Origin: Scatosoma sp045614565 | GTDB taxonomy: Bacteria; Bacillota; Clostridia; Christensenellales; Borkfalkiaceae | NCBI GenBank assembly: GCA_045614565.1 | Contig: JAZLDG010000089.1 | Coordinates: forward strand, 1 to 37,348 | Direction: 5' to 3' | DNA: 37,348 bases | The notes under the pieces: model-generated | What the model was told of the DNA's origin: nothing | The model's database searches: none | Seen by the model: the letters and a program-made list of their open reading frames with translations, nothing else | Program-made: the position numbers and the translations under genes | Shown: in pieces, positions 14,738-22,915 of the stretch | How positions within the stretch are numbered: position 1 is the first letter of the stretch | How the letters are laid out: each line of letters opens with the position of its first letter

Positions 14738-16546
14738 ATGGCAAAACCCAATTCACTTTTAAGAAATTTTTGTATTATCGCGCATATTGACCACGGCAAG
14801 AGCACTCTTGCCGATCGTTTAATCGAACGTACGGGACAGGTGTCCGGACGGGATATGGAGGAACAGCTCCTTGACAGTATGGATATTGAACGGGAACGCG
14901 GTATAACGATCAAGCTCACCCCCGTGCGTATGTATTATACGGCAAAAGACGGGCAGGAATACGAATTCAATTTGATCGACACCCCGGGTCACGTAGACTT
15001 TACTTACGAAGTTAGCCGTTCGTTAGCGGCTTGCGAAGGCGCGATTTTGGTCGTGGACGCCACGCAGGGCGTGGAAGCGCAAACGCTTGCCAACGTGTAT
15101 TTGGCGATTGAAAACAATCTTGAAATTTTACCCGTAATCAACAAAATCGACTTGCCCAGCGCACGCGTGGACGAAGTCAAAAAAGAAATCGAAGACGTAA
15201 TCGGTTTGGACGCGGAAGGAATACCTTGCGTTTCCGCAAAAGAAGGCACGAACATAGAAGATTTATTAGAAGCGATTACGCAATATTTTCCTTCGCCTGA
15301 CGGGGATACGGAATTACCGCTCAAAGCCTTAATTTTCGATAGCTATTACGATAACTATAAAGGCGTTATTTTGTTCGTACGCATTAAAGACGGCGAAGTA
15401 AAGGTTGGGGATAAAATTCGTACCTTTTTGTCAAACACCGTTTACGACGTAACCGAAGTCGGCGCATTCGCGCCCAACCTTTTTCCCAAGGATCGTTTGA
15501 AAGCGGGGGAAGTAGGCTATATCGCGGCTTCCATTAAATCCATTCAGGACGTAGCGGTCGGCGATACGGTCACGAACGCTTTACGCCCCGCCAAAGAACC
15601 GTTACCAGGGTATAAAAAGGTGCAACCCGTCGTATTTTGCGGAATTTACCCGCTTGACGGGAGCAAATTCAACGATTTGAAAGAAGCGATTTTGAAATTA
15701 CAACTCAACGACGCTTCGCTCATTTTCGAGCCTGATAATTCGGTGGCGTTGGGTTTTGGTTTCCGTTGCGGATTCCTTGGACTTTTGCATATGGAGATTA
15801 TTCAAGAACGTATTGAACGCGAGTTCAATCTTGAAATCATCACCACCGCGCCGTCGGTAAGCTATCTCGTGCATAAAACGAACGGCGAAGAATTTTTCGT
15901 GGATAATCCTTCGCATTTGCCCGAGCCGTCCGATATTGAATATATGGAAGAACCGATTGTCAAAGCGGAAGTGTACACCCCGCCCGATTATATGGGCGCG
16001 ATTATGGATTTGTGCAAGGAAAAACGCGGAATATTCAAAAATATGACGTATATGGACGAACGGCGCGTAAAGCTCGAATATACTTTGCCTTTGAACGAAA
16101 TCGTTTACGATTTCTTCGACGGCTTGAAATCGAGAACGAAAGGCTACGCAAGCTTCGATTACGAGCTTGCGGGCTATCAACGCTCCAAGCTCGTGAAGCT
16201 GGATATACTCTTAAACGGGGAAATTTGCGACGCGCTTTCGACGATCGTATTTGAAGATCGCGCGTACGAACGAGGCAGAACGCTTTGTGAAAATTTGAAA
16301 GAAGCAATCCCCCGTCAGCTTTTTGAAATTCCCGTACAGGCGGCGGTTGGCGGAAAAATTATCGCGCGCGAAACGGTAAAAGCGGTACGCAAAGACGTTT
16401 TGGCAAAATGCTACGGCGGCGATATTACGCGTAAACGCAAGCTTTTGGAAAAGCAAAAAGAAGGTAAAAAACGTATGCGTAAAGTGGGTACGGTGGACGT
16501 GCCTAGCGAAGTTTTTATGGAAATTCTCAAAACGAATAAGGACTGA
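14738..16546 (+). CDS. lepA: Elongation factor 4 (back-translocase GTPase)
   Basis: This 602-residue LepA/EF4 is of typical length. It acts on ribosomes, with roles in translation under stress and 30S assembly. The G domain begins FCIIAHIDHGKSTLADRL (G1 at 15-23), followed by RGITIKL (switch I), DTPGHVDF (switch II) and NKIDLP. The LepA-specific C-terminus includes SYLVHKTNGEEFFVDNPSHL, LCKEKRG and AVGGKIIARETVKA, ending with CYGGDITRKRKLLEKQKEGK in segments. A 'TAAGG' overlaps the end of the LysR gene and provides a weak binding site. It is followed by hemW six bases later, a common pairing in Firmicutes. Confidence 0.97.
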   Translation: MAKPNSLLRNFCIIAHIDHGKSTLADRLIERTGQVSGRDMEEQLLDSMDIERERGITIKLTPVRMYYTAKDGQEYEFNLIDTPGHVDFTYEVSRSLAACEGAILVVDATQGVEAQTLANVYLAIENNLEILPVINKIDLPSARVDEVKKEIEDVIGLDAEGIPCVSAKEGTNIEDLLEAITQYFPSPDGDTELPLKALIFDSYYDNYKGVILFVRIKDGEVKVGDKIRTFLSNTVYDVTEVGAFAPNLFPKDRLKAGEVGYIAASIKSIQDVAVGDTVTNALRPAKEPLPGYKKVQPVVFCGIYPLDGSKFNDLKEAILKLQLNDASLIFEPDNSVALGFGFRCGFLGLLHMEIIQERIEREFNLEIITTAPSVSYLVHKTNGEEFFVDNPSHLPEPSDIEYMEEPIVKAEVYTPPDYMGAIMDLCKEKRGIFKNMTYMDERRVKLEYTLPLNEIVYDFFDGLKSRTKGYASFDYELAGYQRSKLVKLDILLNGEICDALSTIVFEDRAYERGRTLCENLKEAIPRQLFEIPVQAAVGGKIIARETVKAVRKDVLAKCYGGDITRKRKLLEKQKEGKKRMRKVGTVDVPSEVFMEILKTNKD

Positions 16547-16552
16547 TAGATT

Positions 16553-17674
16553 ATGGCAGGTATTTACGTTCATATTCCCTTTTGTAGGCATAAATGCAGT
16601 TATTGCGATTTCACGTCCTTCCCCGATAAAATCGATTACGCGGAAGCGTATATGGCGTGTTTGTATAAAGAACTGAAAATGCGCGGGGAAGAACTGAAAA
16701 ATTACGAATTTGACACCGTGTATTTCGGCGGCGGTACGCCGTCGTATATTCCGCCCAAACTCATTTTGGGCGCGATGAACCAAATCAAGAAATGTTTTCG
16801 CTTGAAAGAGAACGCGGAAATTACGTTGGAGCTTAACCCCGGTACGATCGGGGAAAATAAAGTAAAAACCTATTTAGAAGCGGGTATAAACCGCTTTTCC
16901 ATAGGTCTGCAAACGGCGCTCGATGAACAGCTCGCCGATCTTGGGCGTATTCATAACGCCCGCGACTACGTGTATGCGACCAAGCTTTTGAAAGGTCAAA
17001 ATTTCAGCACCGACGTTATGCTCGGCTTAAAAAACCAAACGAAGGATGACGTAAAAAAGACGATCGACCTTGCCGTGGCTTGCGGCTCGAAGCATATTTC
17101 TATGTACGCTTTGACGGTGGAAGACGGCACGCCTATTTACACCGATTATCTCAACGGCGAGCTTCCCGATTCGGACGAAGTCGCGGAACTGTACGAATAC
17201 GGCTATCAATTATTAAAAGAACACGGCTTTATCCGTTACGAAATTTCTAATTTCGCGAAAAAGGGTTATGAGAGTAAGCATAATTTGAACTATTGGAAAC
17301 GCGGCGAATACATCGGCGTAGGCGTTTCCGCAAGCTCGTTTATGCAAGGCAAACGGTTCACGAACACCTTTGATTTGGACGAGTATATGAAATGCGTCAT
17401 TTCGGGCTTCTATCCCGCCGTTACGAGCGAAGAAGTGAACGAAGCGGACGCTAAATTTGAATACGTAATGCTCGCGCTGCGCACGGCAAACGGCGTTTGT
17501 ATGAAAGAATACAAGGAAACGTTTGGGACGTCCCTTGCCGAAGACTTCCCCAACGCCTTGAAAAAAACGGTCAAATATTTAGAGTTAAACGGGGATAATT
17601 TGCGTATTAAAGACGAGTATCTTTACGTCCAAAACTCCGTGCTCGTGTATTTTATGGAAGAAGAAAGAGAATGA
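16553..17674 (+). CDS. hemW: Radical SAM haem chaperone HemW
   Basis: The 373-residue protein starts MAGIYVHIPFCRHKCSYCDF. Cys11, Cys15 and Cys18 form the radical SAM CxxxCxxC cluster, and YFGGGTPS follows as the SAM-binding motif. HemW proteins resemble the oxygen-independent coproporphyrinogen oxidase HemN but lack its activity and insert haem into respiratory proteins. The extra N-terminal Cys of true HemN is absent, favouring HemW. It lies six bases after lepA and overlaps the next gene by four bases (ATGA), indicating one operon. Confidence 0.95.
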   Translation: MAGIYVHIPFCRHKCSYCDFTSFPDKIDYAEAYMACLYKELKMRGEELKNYEFDTVYFGGGTPSYIPPKLILGAMNQIKKCFRLKENAEITLELNPGTIGENKVKTYLEAGINRFSIGLQTALDEQLADLGRIHNARDYVYATKLLKGQNFSTDVMLGLKNQTKDDVKKTIDLAVACGSKHISMYALTVEDGTPIYTDYLNGELPDSDEVAELYEYGYQLLKEHGFIRYEISNFAKKGYESKHNLNYWKRGEYIGVGVSASSFMQGKRFTNTFDLDEYMKCVISGFYPAVTSEEVNEADAKFEYVMLALRTANGVCMKEYKETFGTSLAEDFPNALKKTVKYLELNGDNLRIKDEYLYVQNSVLVYFMEEERE

Positions 17675-18396
17675 GAATTTTAATCGTTCGTCACGCCGAT
17701 CCCGATTATGCAAACGATTCGCTGACGGTAAAAGGCAAAAAGGAAGCGGCGTTGCTCGCAAAGCGTTTGAAAAAAGAAAAAATTGATTATATGTATACTT
17801 CGCCTATGGGCAGAGCCAAGGAAACCTGCCTTGCCGTAGCAAAGTATTTTAATAAACCCGTCACGGAAAAAATTTGGCTTCGGGAATTTGATACGCAGCT
17901 GACTTTGCCGACGGGGGAAAATAGACCGATGATTTGGGATATGCTGCCTGCCTTTTGGTCGAATAACTCGCAAATGTACGACCGCGAAGCGTGGCATCAG
18001 CAGGATTTTTATAAACGAGCGGGAATAGACGAAGCGTACAAGACCGTTTGTAAGAGCTTGGACGAATTGCTTGCCTTTCACGGTTATACGCGGGAAAACG
18101 GATTGTATACGACGAAGCAAGGTAATACGGACACGATCGCGATTTTTTGTCACTTCGGCATAGAAACGGTACTTCTTTCCCACCTTTGCGGCGTTTCGCC
18201 CATACCGCTTTTACACCATTTCGTCGCGTTGCCGTCGTCGGTCACGACGATTTACACGGAAGAGCGAAGAAAAGGGATAGTAAGTTTCCGTTGCTGTGGT
18301 TTTGGGGATATTTCACATCTATACGCAGGCAACGAAAAGCCTTCGTTTGCGGCTCGTTTTTGCGAAGTTTTTGAAAACGACGAACGACACGATTGA
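17671..18396 (+). CDS. Histidine phosphatase family protein
   Basis: This 241-residue member of the phosphoglycerate-mutase-like superfamily carries RHADPDY at residues 7-13, with His8 as the expected phosphate acceptor. TSPMGRAKET (about 44-53) gives the second conserved Arg. A later HFGIE supplies the second catalytic His. It lacks the features of true phosphoglycerate mutase, and the substrate cannot be inferred. It overlaps hemW by four bases and is followed after 23 bases by the shikimate-kinase-like gene, so it belongs to this biosynthesis and translation operon. Confidence 0.88.
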   Translation: MRILIVRHADPDYANDSLTVKGKKEAALLAKRLKKEKIDYMYTSPMGRAKETCLAVAKYFNKPVTEKIWLREFDTQLTLPTGENRPMIWDMLPAFWSNNSQMYDREAWHQQDFYKRAGIDEAYKTVCKSLDELLAFHGYTRENGLYTTKQGNTDTIAIFCHFGIETVLLSHLCGVSPIPLLHHFVALPSSVTTIYTEERRKGIVSFRCCGFGDISHLYAGNEKPSFAARFCEVFENDERHD

Positions 18397-18419
18397 TTTT
18401 TGCGAAACGGAGAATGATT

Positions 18420-18923
18420 ATGAAAAAGAACAATATCATTTTAATCGGGATGCCGGGGAGCGGAAAAACTACGCTGGGTACGGAGCTTTCCGAAAAAATC
18501 GGTTACGGGTATATCGACAGCGACAGTGTCATCGTTGCACGCGAAGGCAAACGCTTGAACGAAATCATAGCCGACGTGGGCAGAGAAGCGTTTTTGGATA
18601 TCGAAGCCAAGGTCAATTCCGAGCTTTGCGCCGATCGCTGCGTAATCGCTACGGGTGGGAGCGTAATTTATCGCGAAGAAGCGATGGAGAAGCTCAAAAC
18701 TTTGGGTAAAATCGTATATTTACAACATTCGTACCAAACGATTGCCGCGCGGCTTGGCGATTTGAAAAAACGCGGCGTGGCGTTAAAGGACGGGTACACG
18801 TTGCAAGATCTGTATGAAGAGCGTACGCCGCTGTATGAAAAATACGCGGATATTACGGTAAATTTAGACAATCAAACGGTGGAAAACGCCGTAGAAATCT
18901 TGCGAAAGGCGGTGGAAAAATGA
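18420..18923 (+). CDS. Shikimate-kinase-like P-loop kinase, atypical substrate pocket
   Basis: The 167-residue protein has the AroK fold. GMPGSGKTT at 10-18 is Walker A, DSD at 33-35 holds the substrate Asp, GREAFLDIE at 54-62 is the helix that normally contains FR, ATGGS at 77-81 is the GGG loop, and ERTPLYEKYAD carries the late Arg. The canonical shikimate-binding Arg after Phe is Leu59 here, and the third Gly of GGG is Ser81. This variant is common in Clostridia and is routinely annotated as shikimate kinase; the changes leave the substrate uncertain. GGAG before the ATG at 18420 decides the start over the in-frame ATG at 18393. It overlaps panE by four bases. No other aro gene is nearby. 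Confidence 0.8.
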   Translation: MKKNNIILIGMPGSGKTTLGTELSEKIGYGYIDSDSVIVAREGKRLNEIIADVGREAFLDIEAKVNSELCADRCVIATGGSVIYREEAMEKLKTLGKIVYLQHSYQTIAARLGDLKKRGVALKDGYTLQDLYEERTPLYEKYADITVNLDNQTVENAVEILRKAVEK

Positions 18924-19972
18924 CGGTGCAAAACGCAAAAATCGCCGTATACGGCGCGGGCGCGATGGGAACGGTGTTGGGCGCGTTGCTCACCAAAGGC
19001 GGTTTGAAAAACGTGCATTTGATTTCCCGCAATAAAGCGCATATTAACGGAATGAAAGAAAAGGGCGCGCAAATCGTATGCGTGGCGGAAGGAACGGAGT
19101 TGACCGTACCCGTCGCCGCTATTTTTCCCGAAGAAATGAAAGGGAAGTACGACGTCGTATTCTTGATGACCAAACAACGCCAAAATGCGGAAACGCTTGA
19201 AAAATTATTGCCCTTTATCAGCGAAGAAGGGATCGTTTGTACGACGCAAAACGGCTTGCCCGAAGAAAGCGTAGCCGCAATCGTCGGCAAAGAAAGAACG
19301 TACGGTGCGGCGACTTCGTACGGCGCAACCTTTATGGGCGAAGGGAAAACCTGTCTAACGTCCAAAATCCAAGGAATGAGAATGGAAATCGGCGGGTACG
19401 AAAACGACGGCGCGAAATTACCGCTGTTGCAGGAAATTTTGTCCTATGCAGGAAACGCGCTCGGAAATGAGAATTTCGCGCAAATCACGGACAATCTTGC
19501 GGGTGCGCGTTGGTCGAAGCTTGCGATAAACGCGGCTTTTTCGGGTCTTTCCGCGGTTACGGGAATGACCTTTGGCGAAGTGGCGAGAAAAAGTAAAACG
19601 CGTAAAATTGCCTTGGGCGTGCTTCACGAAAGCATGGACGTTGCCAACGCTTTGGGGGTAACGCTTGCCAAAATGCAAGGGCACGATATGCAAAAGCTGT
19701 TGGGCGGCAGAACGCCGTTTAAGCGTTTCGTCGCATACCTGCTCCTGCCCTTTGCAATGAAAAAGCATAAAAAACTCGTTTCAGGTATGCTTCGCGATAT
19801 CCAAAACGGCAAAAAATGCGAGATTGATTTTATCGACGGCGTCGTCGTGAAAAAGGGGAAAAGCGTAGGCGTGCAAACGCCGCTTTGCGAAAAGATCGTT
19901 GAAATCGTGCACGGGATTGAAAACGGCTTGTACGAAACGTCCTATCAAAACGTGGATTTTTTTAACTTGTAG
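18920..19972 (+). CDS. panE: Ketopantoate reductase family oxidoreductase
   Basis: This 350-residue protein has the NADPH-binding Rossmann motif GAGAMG at 12-17, the stretch KQRQN after the sheet, TTQNGL, and ARWSKLAINA with the conserved catalytic Lys. These fit ketopantoate 2-reductase (PanE/ApbA), the NADPH-dependent step to pantoate for coenzyme A. It is somewhat longer than E. coli PanE (about 303 residues), and paralogues of unknown substrate are frequent, so the exact reaction is inferred. It overlaps the kinase gene by four bases (ATGA) and lies 24 bases before gltX. Inside the gene, GCATACCTG (19733-19741) and CAGGTATGC (19782-19790) form an inverted repeat. Confidence 0.82.
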   Translation: MTVQNAKIAVYGAGAMGTVLGALLTKGGLKNVHLISRNKAHINGMKEKGAQIVCVAEGTELTVPVAAIFPEEMKGKYDVVFLMTKQRQNAETLEKLLPFISEEGIVCTTQNGLPEESVAAIVGKERTYGAATSYGATFMGEGKTCLTSKIQGMRMEIGGYENDGAKLPLLQEILSYAGNALGNENFAQITDNLAGARWSKLAINAAFSGLSAVTGMTFGEVARKSKTRKIALGVLHESMDVANALGVTLAKMQGHDMQKLLGGRTPFKRFVAYLLLPFAMKKHKKLVSGMLRDIQNGKKCEIDFIDGVVVKKGKSVGVQTPLCEKIVEIVHGIENGLYETSYQNVDFFNL

Positions 19973-19996
19973 AAAAAATATAAAGAAGGTATTATT

Positions 19997-21637
19997 ATGG
20001 ATTTGAATAAATTAGCAAACGCACTCGTACCCGACGAAAACGTAAAAGCGTTAGAAGAATATGAAAAGGCGTACCCTGAAAGAACGTTAGAAAAGGGCGC
20101 GCAGGTTACCCGTCTTGCTCCCAGCCCCACGGGCTTTATGCACATCGGGAATTTGTACGTCGCGCTTGCAAACGAGCGTATCGCGCACCAAAGCGGCGGC
20201 GTTTTCTATCTTCGTATCGAAGATACGGACGAAAAGAGAAAGGTGGAAGGCGCGGTGGAAGTTATCCACAAATCGTTAAAATATTTCGGCGTTAAATTCG
20301 ACGAAGGCGCGGATCTTTGCGGGGAATACGGACCGTATTATCAGCGTCAACGCGCGGAAATTTATCACGCGTACGCGAAAGAATTGATTCGTCAAGGTTT
20401 AGCATATCCTTGTTTTTGCAGGGAAGACGAGCTTGAAAAAACGCGTGAATATCAAACGGAAAACAAGCTTTTACCGGGATACTACGGCGAATTTGCAAAG
20501 TGCCGTAATTTGACGGAAGAAGAAATTTACGAAAATCTCAAAGCGGGCAAACCTTACGTTATCCGTTTGAAATCCCAAGGCGACGTCAACGTGAAGCATA
20601 CCTTCCACGACGAAGTCAAAGGGGAAATCACCGTCACCGAAAACAACCAAGACGTGGTCATTTTGAAATCGGACGGTATTCCGACTTATCATTTCGCGCA
20701 CGCGATCGACGATCATTTTATGCGTACGACGCTCGTGATCCGCGGCGAAGAATGGCTTTCGTCCTTGCCTATTCATATCGAGCTTTTCAAGGTTTTGGGT
20801 TTCCGTTTGCCTAAGTACGGACATAATTGCTCCATTCAAAAGATCGACGGGGAAACGCGTAGAAAGCTTTCCAAGCGTAAAGATCCCGAAGCGTCGCTGA
20901 ATTTCTATCGCGAACAGGGTTATCACCCCGAAGCCGTCCGCACGTATATGATGACGCTGCTCAATTCCAACTTTGAAGAATGGCTCTTGAAATTTCCCGA
21001 TAAACCGTTGGACGAATTTAAGTACTCGATCAATAAAATGGGCAAAAGCGGAGCTTTGTTTGATATCGTCAAACTCAACGATATTTCTAAAACGTATATG
21101 TCCAAGCTTTCCGAAACGGAAGCGTTCGAGTTTTTCAAAGCGTGGGCGGACGAGTTCGGCGACGAGAAACAAAAAGCGTATTTTAAGGACGAAGCGTACG
21201 CTTATAAAGTGCTTGCGCTGTGTATGGGCATAGGCGGTAAAAAGCGTAGAAAGGATTTCGTTTGCGCGAAACAAGCGGTGGAAATGATTTCGTATTTCTT
21301 TGACGAAAGCTTTAACCCCGTTTACGAATACCGTTTTGACGGCAAAGTCGTGAAAAAGATTTTGCAGGATTTCAAGGCTACGTACGCGTACGCGGACGAT
21401 TGCTCGGCTTGGTTTGAAAAGGTGAAAGCGGTAGCGGGTGACAACGGCTTTGCAACGGATATGAAAGCGTATAAAGCTGATCCCACGGCGTTTGCAGGCA
21501 ACGTTTCGGACGTAGCGGAAATGCTGCGTATCGCAACGACGGGGCTTTCCAACACGCCCGACCTTTGGACGATAATGCAAATTTTGGGCGAAGAAAGAAC
21601 GCTCGCCCGTTTGCAAAAAGCGATTGATAGTATTTGA
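19997..21637 (+). CDS. gltX: Glutamate--tRNA ligase
   Basis: This 546-residue class I aminoacyl-tRNA synthetase charges tRNA-Glu (or tRNA-Gln in non-discriminating types). The HIGH-type signature is PSPTGFMHIGN at 42-52 and the KMSKS-type loop is KLSKR at 290-294, followed by the GlxRS RIEDTD and RGEEWLSS. An N-terminal extension of about 35 residues precedes the catalytic core, and the whole is longer than the usual 480-490 residues; this variant form is known in some Clostridia. A weak AAGAAGG site precedes the ATG. It is the last gene of the run starting with mnmE and ends at a strong hairpin terminator. Its 3' end is overlapped for 260 bases by a minus-strand XRE frame. Confidence 0.95.
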   Translation: MDLNKLANALVPDENVKALEEYEKAYPERTLEKGAQVTRLAPSPTGFMHIGNLYVALANERIAHQSGGVFYLRIEDTDEKRKVEGAVEVIHKSLKYFGVKFDEGADLCGEYGPYYQRQRAEIYHAYAKELIRQGLAYPCFCREDELEKTREYQTENKLLPGYYGEFAKCRNLTEEEIYENLKAGKPYVIRLKSQGDVNVKHTFHDEVKGEITVTENNQDVVILKSDGIPTYHFAHAIDDHFMRTTLVIRGEEWLSSLPIHIELFKVLGFRLPKYGHNCSIQKIDGETRRKLSKRKDPEASLNFYREQGYHPEAVRTYMMTLLNSNFEEWLLKFPDKPLDEFKYSINKMGKSGALFDIVKLNDISKTYMSKLSETEAFEFFKAWADEFGDEKQKAYFKDEAYAYKVLALCMGIGGKKRRKDFVCAKQAVEMISYFFDESFNPVYEYRFDGKVVKKILQDFKATYAYADDCSAWFEKVKAVAGDNGFATDMKAYKADPTAFAGNVSDVAEMLRIATTGLSNTPDLWTIMQILGEERTLARLQKAIDSI

Positions 21638-21923
21638 TTGTAAACGAAAACCCGCCCGACTTACAAAAAGTAAGGCGGGCGGGTTTTTTATTGTCTTTAA
21701 AAGTTTCCAAACCGAAAAGATAATCCGCGGAAATATCGTACTTTTCACATAAAAATACGATTTGCGCGTAGTTTAATTCAAAAACACCGTTTTCAAATCG
21801 GCTGTATTGCTGTTGCGACATTTGCATTTCTTGGGCAATACTCGCTTGCGTATATCCCGCGGCAAGACGCGCTTCTTTCAAACGGTTACCGATTTCTTTT
21901 TTCAAGGCTATCTCTATTTTCAT
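21378..21923 (-). CDS. XRE family regulator with read-through tail antisense to gltX
   Basis: The first 75-80 residues are a lambda-repressor-type helix-turn-helix (LKEARLAAGYTQASIAQEM, QMSQQQYSRFENG), ending in CEKYDISADYLFGLETF as in ordinary single-domain XRE proteins. The frame then continues, with no stop codon, through the terminator hairpin at 21647-21689 and antisense into gltX to 21378, giving 181 residues. The extra 100 residues (Pro/Arg/Ser-rich) look like non-evolved sequence. Either the natural stop was lost, or the mRNA ends at the hairpin without a stop codon. The start overlaps the stop of the upstream XRE gene (ATGA). The helix-turn-helix call is secure; the extent of the protein is not. 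Confidence 0.65.
   Translation of the reverse strand: MKIEIALKKEIGNRLKEARLAAGYTQASIAQEMQMSQQQYSRFENGVFELNYAQIVFLCEKYDISADYLFGLETFKDNKKPARLTFCKSGGFSFTIKYYQSLFANGRAFFLRPKFALSSKGRACWKAPSLRYAAFPLRPKRCLQTPWDQLYTLSYPLQSRCHPLPLSPFQTKPSNRPRTRT
21647..21690. terminator. Bidirectional terminator of gltX (and of the leftward dap-XRE operon)
   Basis: A long GC-rich stem pairs AACCCGCCCG-A-CTTAC (left arm ending 21664) with GTAAGGCGGGCGGGTT (21670-21685), followed by TTTTTTATT on the plus strand. On the minus strand the run is TTTTCGTTT, so termination there is plausible but weaker. Confidence 0.9.
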
Positions 21924-22126
21924 ATATTCGTTTTCGGGTTGTCCGTTCGTTCTAAAAGATAATCAATGGAAACGCCAAAATAATCGGCAAACTGAATGAG
22001 CGTAGCGTAATCGGCTTCCCGTTCACCCGTTTCATAGCGGCTGATGCTGTTTTGGTTCATATGCAAATCCATAGCCAGCTTCAACTGCGATATATTTTTC
22101 TTTTTCCGTAATTCTTTTAATCTCAT
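21920..22126 (-). CDS. Small XRE family transcriptional regulator
   Basis: This 68-residue protein is a single lambda-repressor-like domain. It begins MRLKELRKKKNISQLKLAM (helices 1-2), has the recognition region MNQNSISRYETGEREA, and ends DYFGVSIDYLLERTDN, the standard end of this family. It lies 15 bases behind dapB in the same direction and overlaps the next XRE gene by four bases, so both may be transcribed from the lysine riboswitch promoter or a local one. Targets cannot be inferred; two such regulators in tandem often act on their own operon. Confidence 0.88.
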   Translation of the reverse strand: MRLKELRKKKNISQLKLAMDLHMNQNSISRYETGEREADYATLIQFADYFGVSIDYLLERTDNPKTNI

Positions 22127-22141
22127 TTTTAGAAAAATGCC

Positions 22142-22915
22142 CTATAAATGCTTGACATTTTCTTGGGCTAAAAGGTCTTTCATCTCGTACCTGCCTGCCG
22201 CTTTTCCGCGTAAAAACTTTGCCGCGCGGATTGCGCCCGTGGCAAATACGCGTTTGGAACGCGCGCTGTGGGAAATCGTGATAATTTCGTCGTCGCCTGC
22301 AAAGATAACTTCGTGTTCGCCGACGATCGTACCGCCGCGCACGGCGTGCATACCGATTTCACTTTTTTCTCTCGCGCCTACGATCCCTTCACGACCGTTC
22401 ACGATCCTTTTTTTGCTTTCAAACGCTTCGTTTACCGAATCCGCAAGCATCAACGCCGTACCGCTGGGGGCGTCCTTTTTCAAATTGTGGTGTTTTTCGA
22501 TGATTTCCACGTCGTAAGCGTCGCCAAGGAATTGCGCCGCCGCCTTTACGAGCGTTTGCATTAAGTTTACGCCCAAGGAAAGGTTTGCCGTTTTGAAAAC
22601 GGGGATATATTGCGCGTATTCGTCAATCAAGCGCAAATCTTCCGCCGTAAAGCCCGTCGAGGCAAGCACGATACCCAAGCCCTTGGCTTTGGCGTAGTCT
22701 AACCGTTCGCGTAAATTTTCCGCGGACGAAAAATCAATAATCACGTCCGCTTCTTCACGGATTTGCGCAAAGCTTTGATATACGGGAATACCGATTTGTT
22801 TAGGGAAAAGATCCACGCCGCAAACGGCGGTTGCTTCCTTGTCGCCAGAAAGGAGCGAAAGGACGTTGCCGCCCATTTTACCGCACGCGCCGCAAAGTAT
22901 AATTCTCGTATTCAT
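22142..22915 (-). CDS. dapB: 4-hydroxy-tetrahydrodipicolinate reductase
   Basis: The 257-residue protein carries out the second step of the diaminopimelate/lysine branch, NAD(P)H-dependent reduction of hydroxy-tetrahydrodipicolinate. The dinucleotide fold GACGKMG lies at 9-15 and the catalytic signature is EKHHNLKKDAPSGTAL, with the His pair and Lys of the family. The C-terminal GRYEMKDLL is also typical. The ATG at 22915 shares its A with the dapA stop (TGATG), the usual coupled arrangement; a GTG one codon earlier is possible. Its product completes dipicolinate and peptidoglycan precursor supply, relevant for a spore former. Confidence 0.96.
   Translation of the reverse strand: MNTRIILCGACGKMGGNVLSLLSGDKEATAVCGVDLFPKQIGIPVYQSFAQIREEADVIIDFSSAENLRERLDYAKAKGLGIVLASTGFTAEDLRLIDEYAQYIPVFKTANLSLGVNLMQTLVKAAAQFLGDAYDVEIIEKHHNLKKDAPSGTALMLADSVNEAFESKKRIVNGREGIVGAREKSEIGMHAVRGGTIVGEHEVIFAGDDEIITISHSARSKRVFATGAIRAAKFLRGKAAGRYEMKDLLAQENVKHL

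Noticed and set aside
16554..16566. GGCAGGTAT at the start of hemW as a further motif copy
   Set aside because: These bases encode the conserved start Met-Ala-Gly-Ile-Tyr of HemW, and the match stops after nine bases.
19973..19996. T-box or other leader before gltX
   Set aside because: The gap is only 24 bases and shows just a weak binding site.
20471..21748. A 425-codon open frame on the minus strand across gltX
   Set aside because: It is an antisense shadow: the plus-strand frame has the complete GltX signatures, and the minus frame shows no binding site and no recognisable domain.
22188..22201. GGCAGGTACGAG on the minus strand near the end of dapB as a motif copy
   Set aside because: It encodes the conserved GRYEM segment of DapB, so protein constraint explains it; it is left out of the count.
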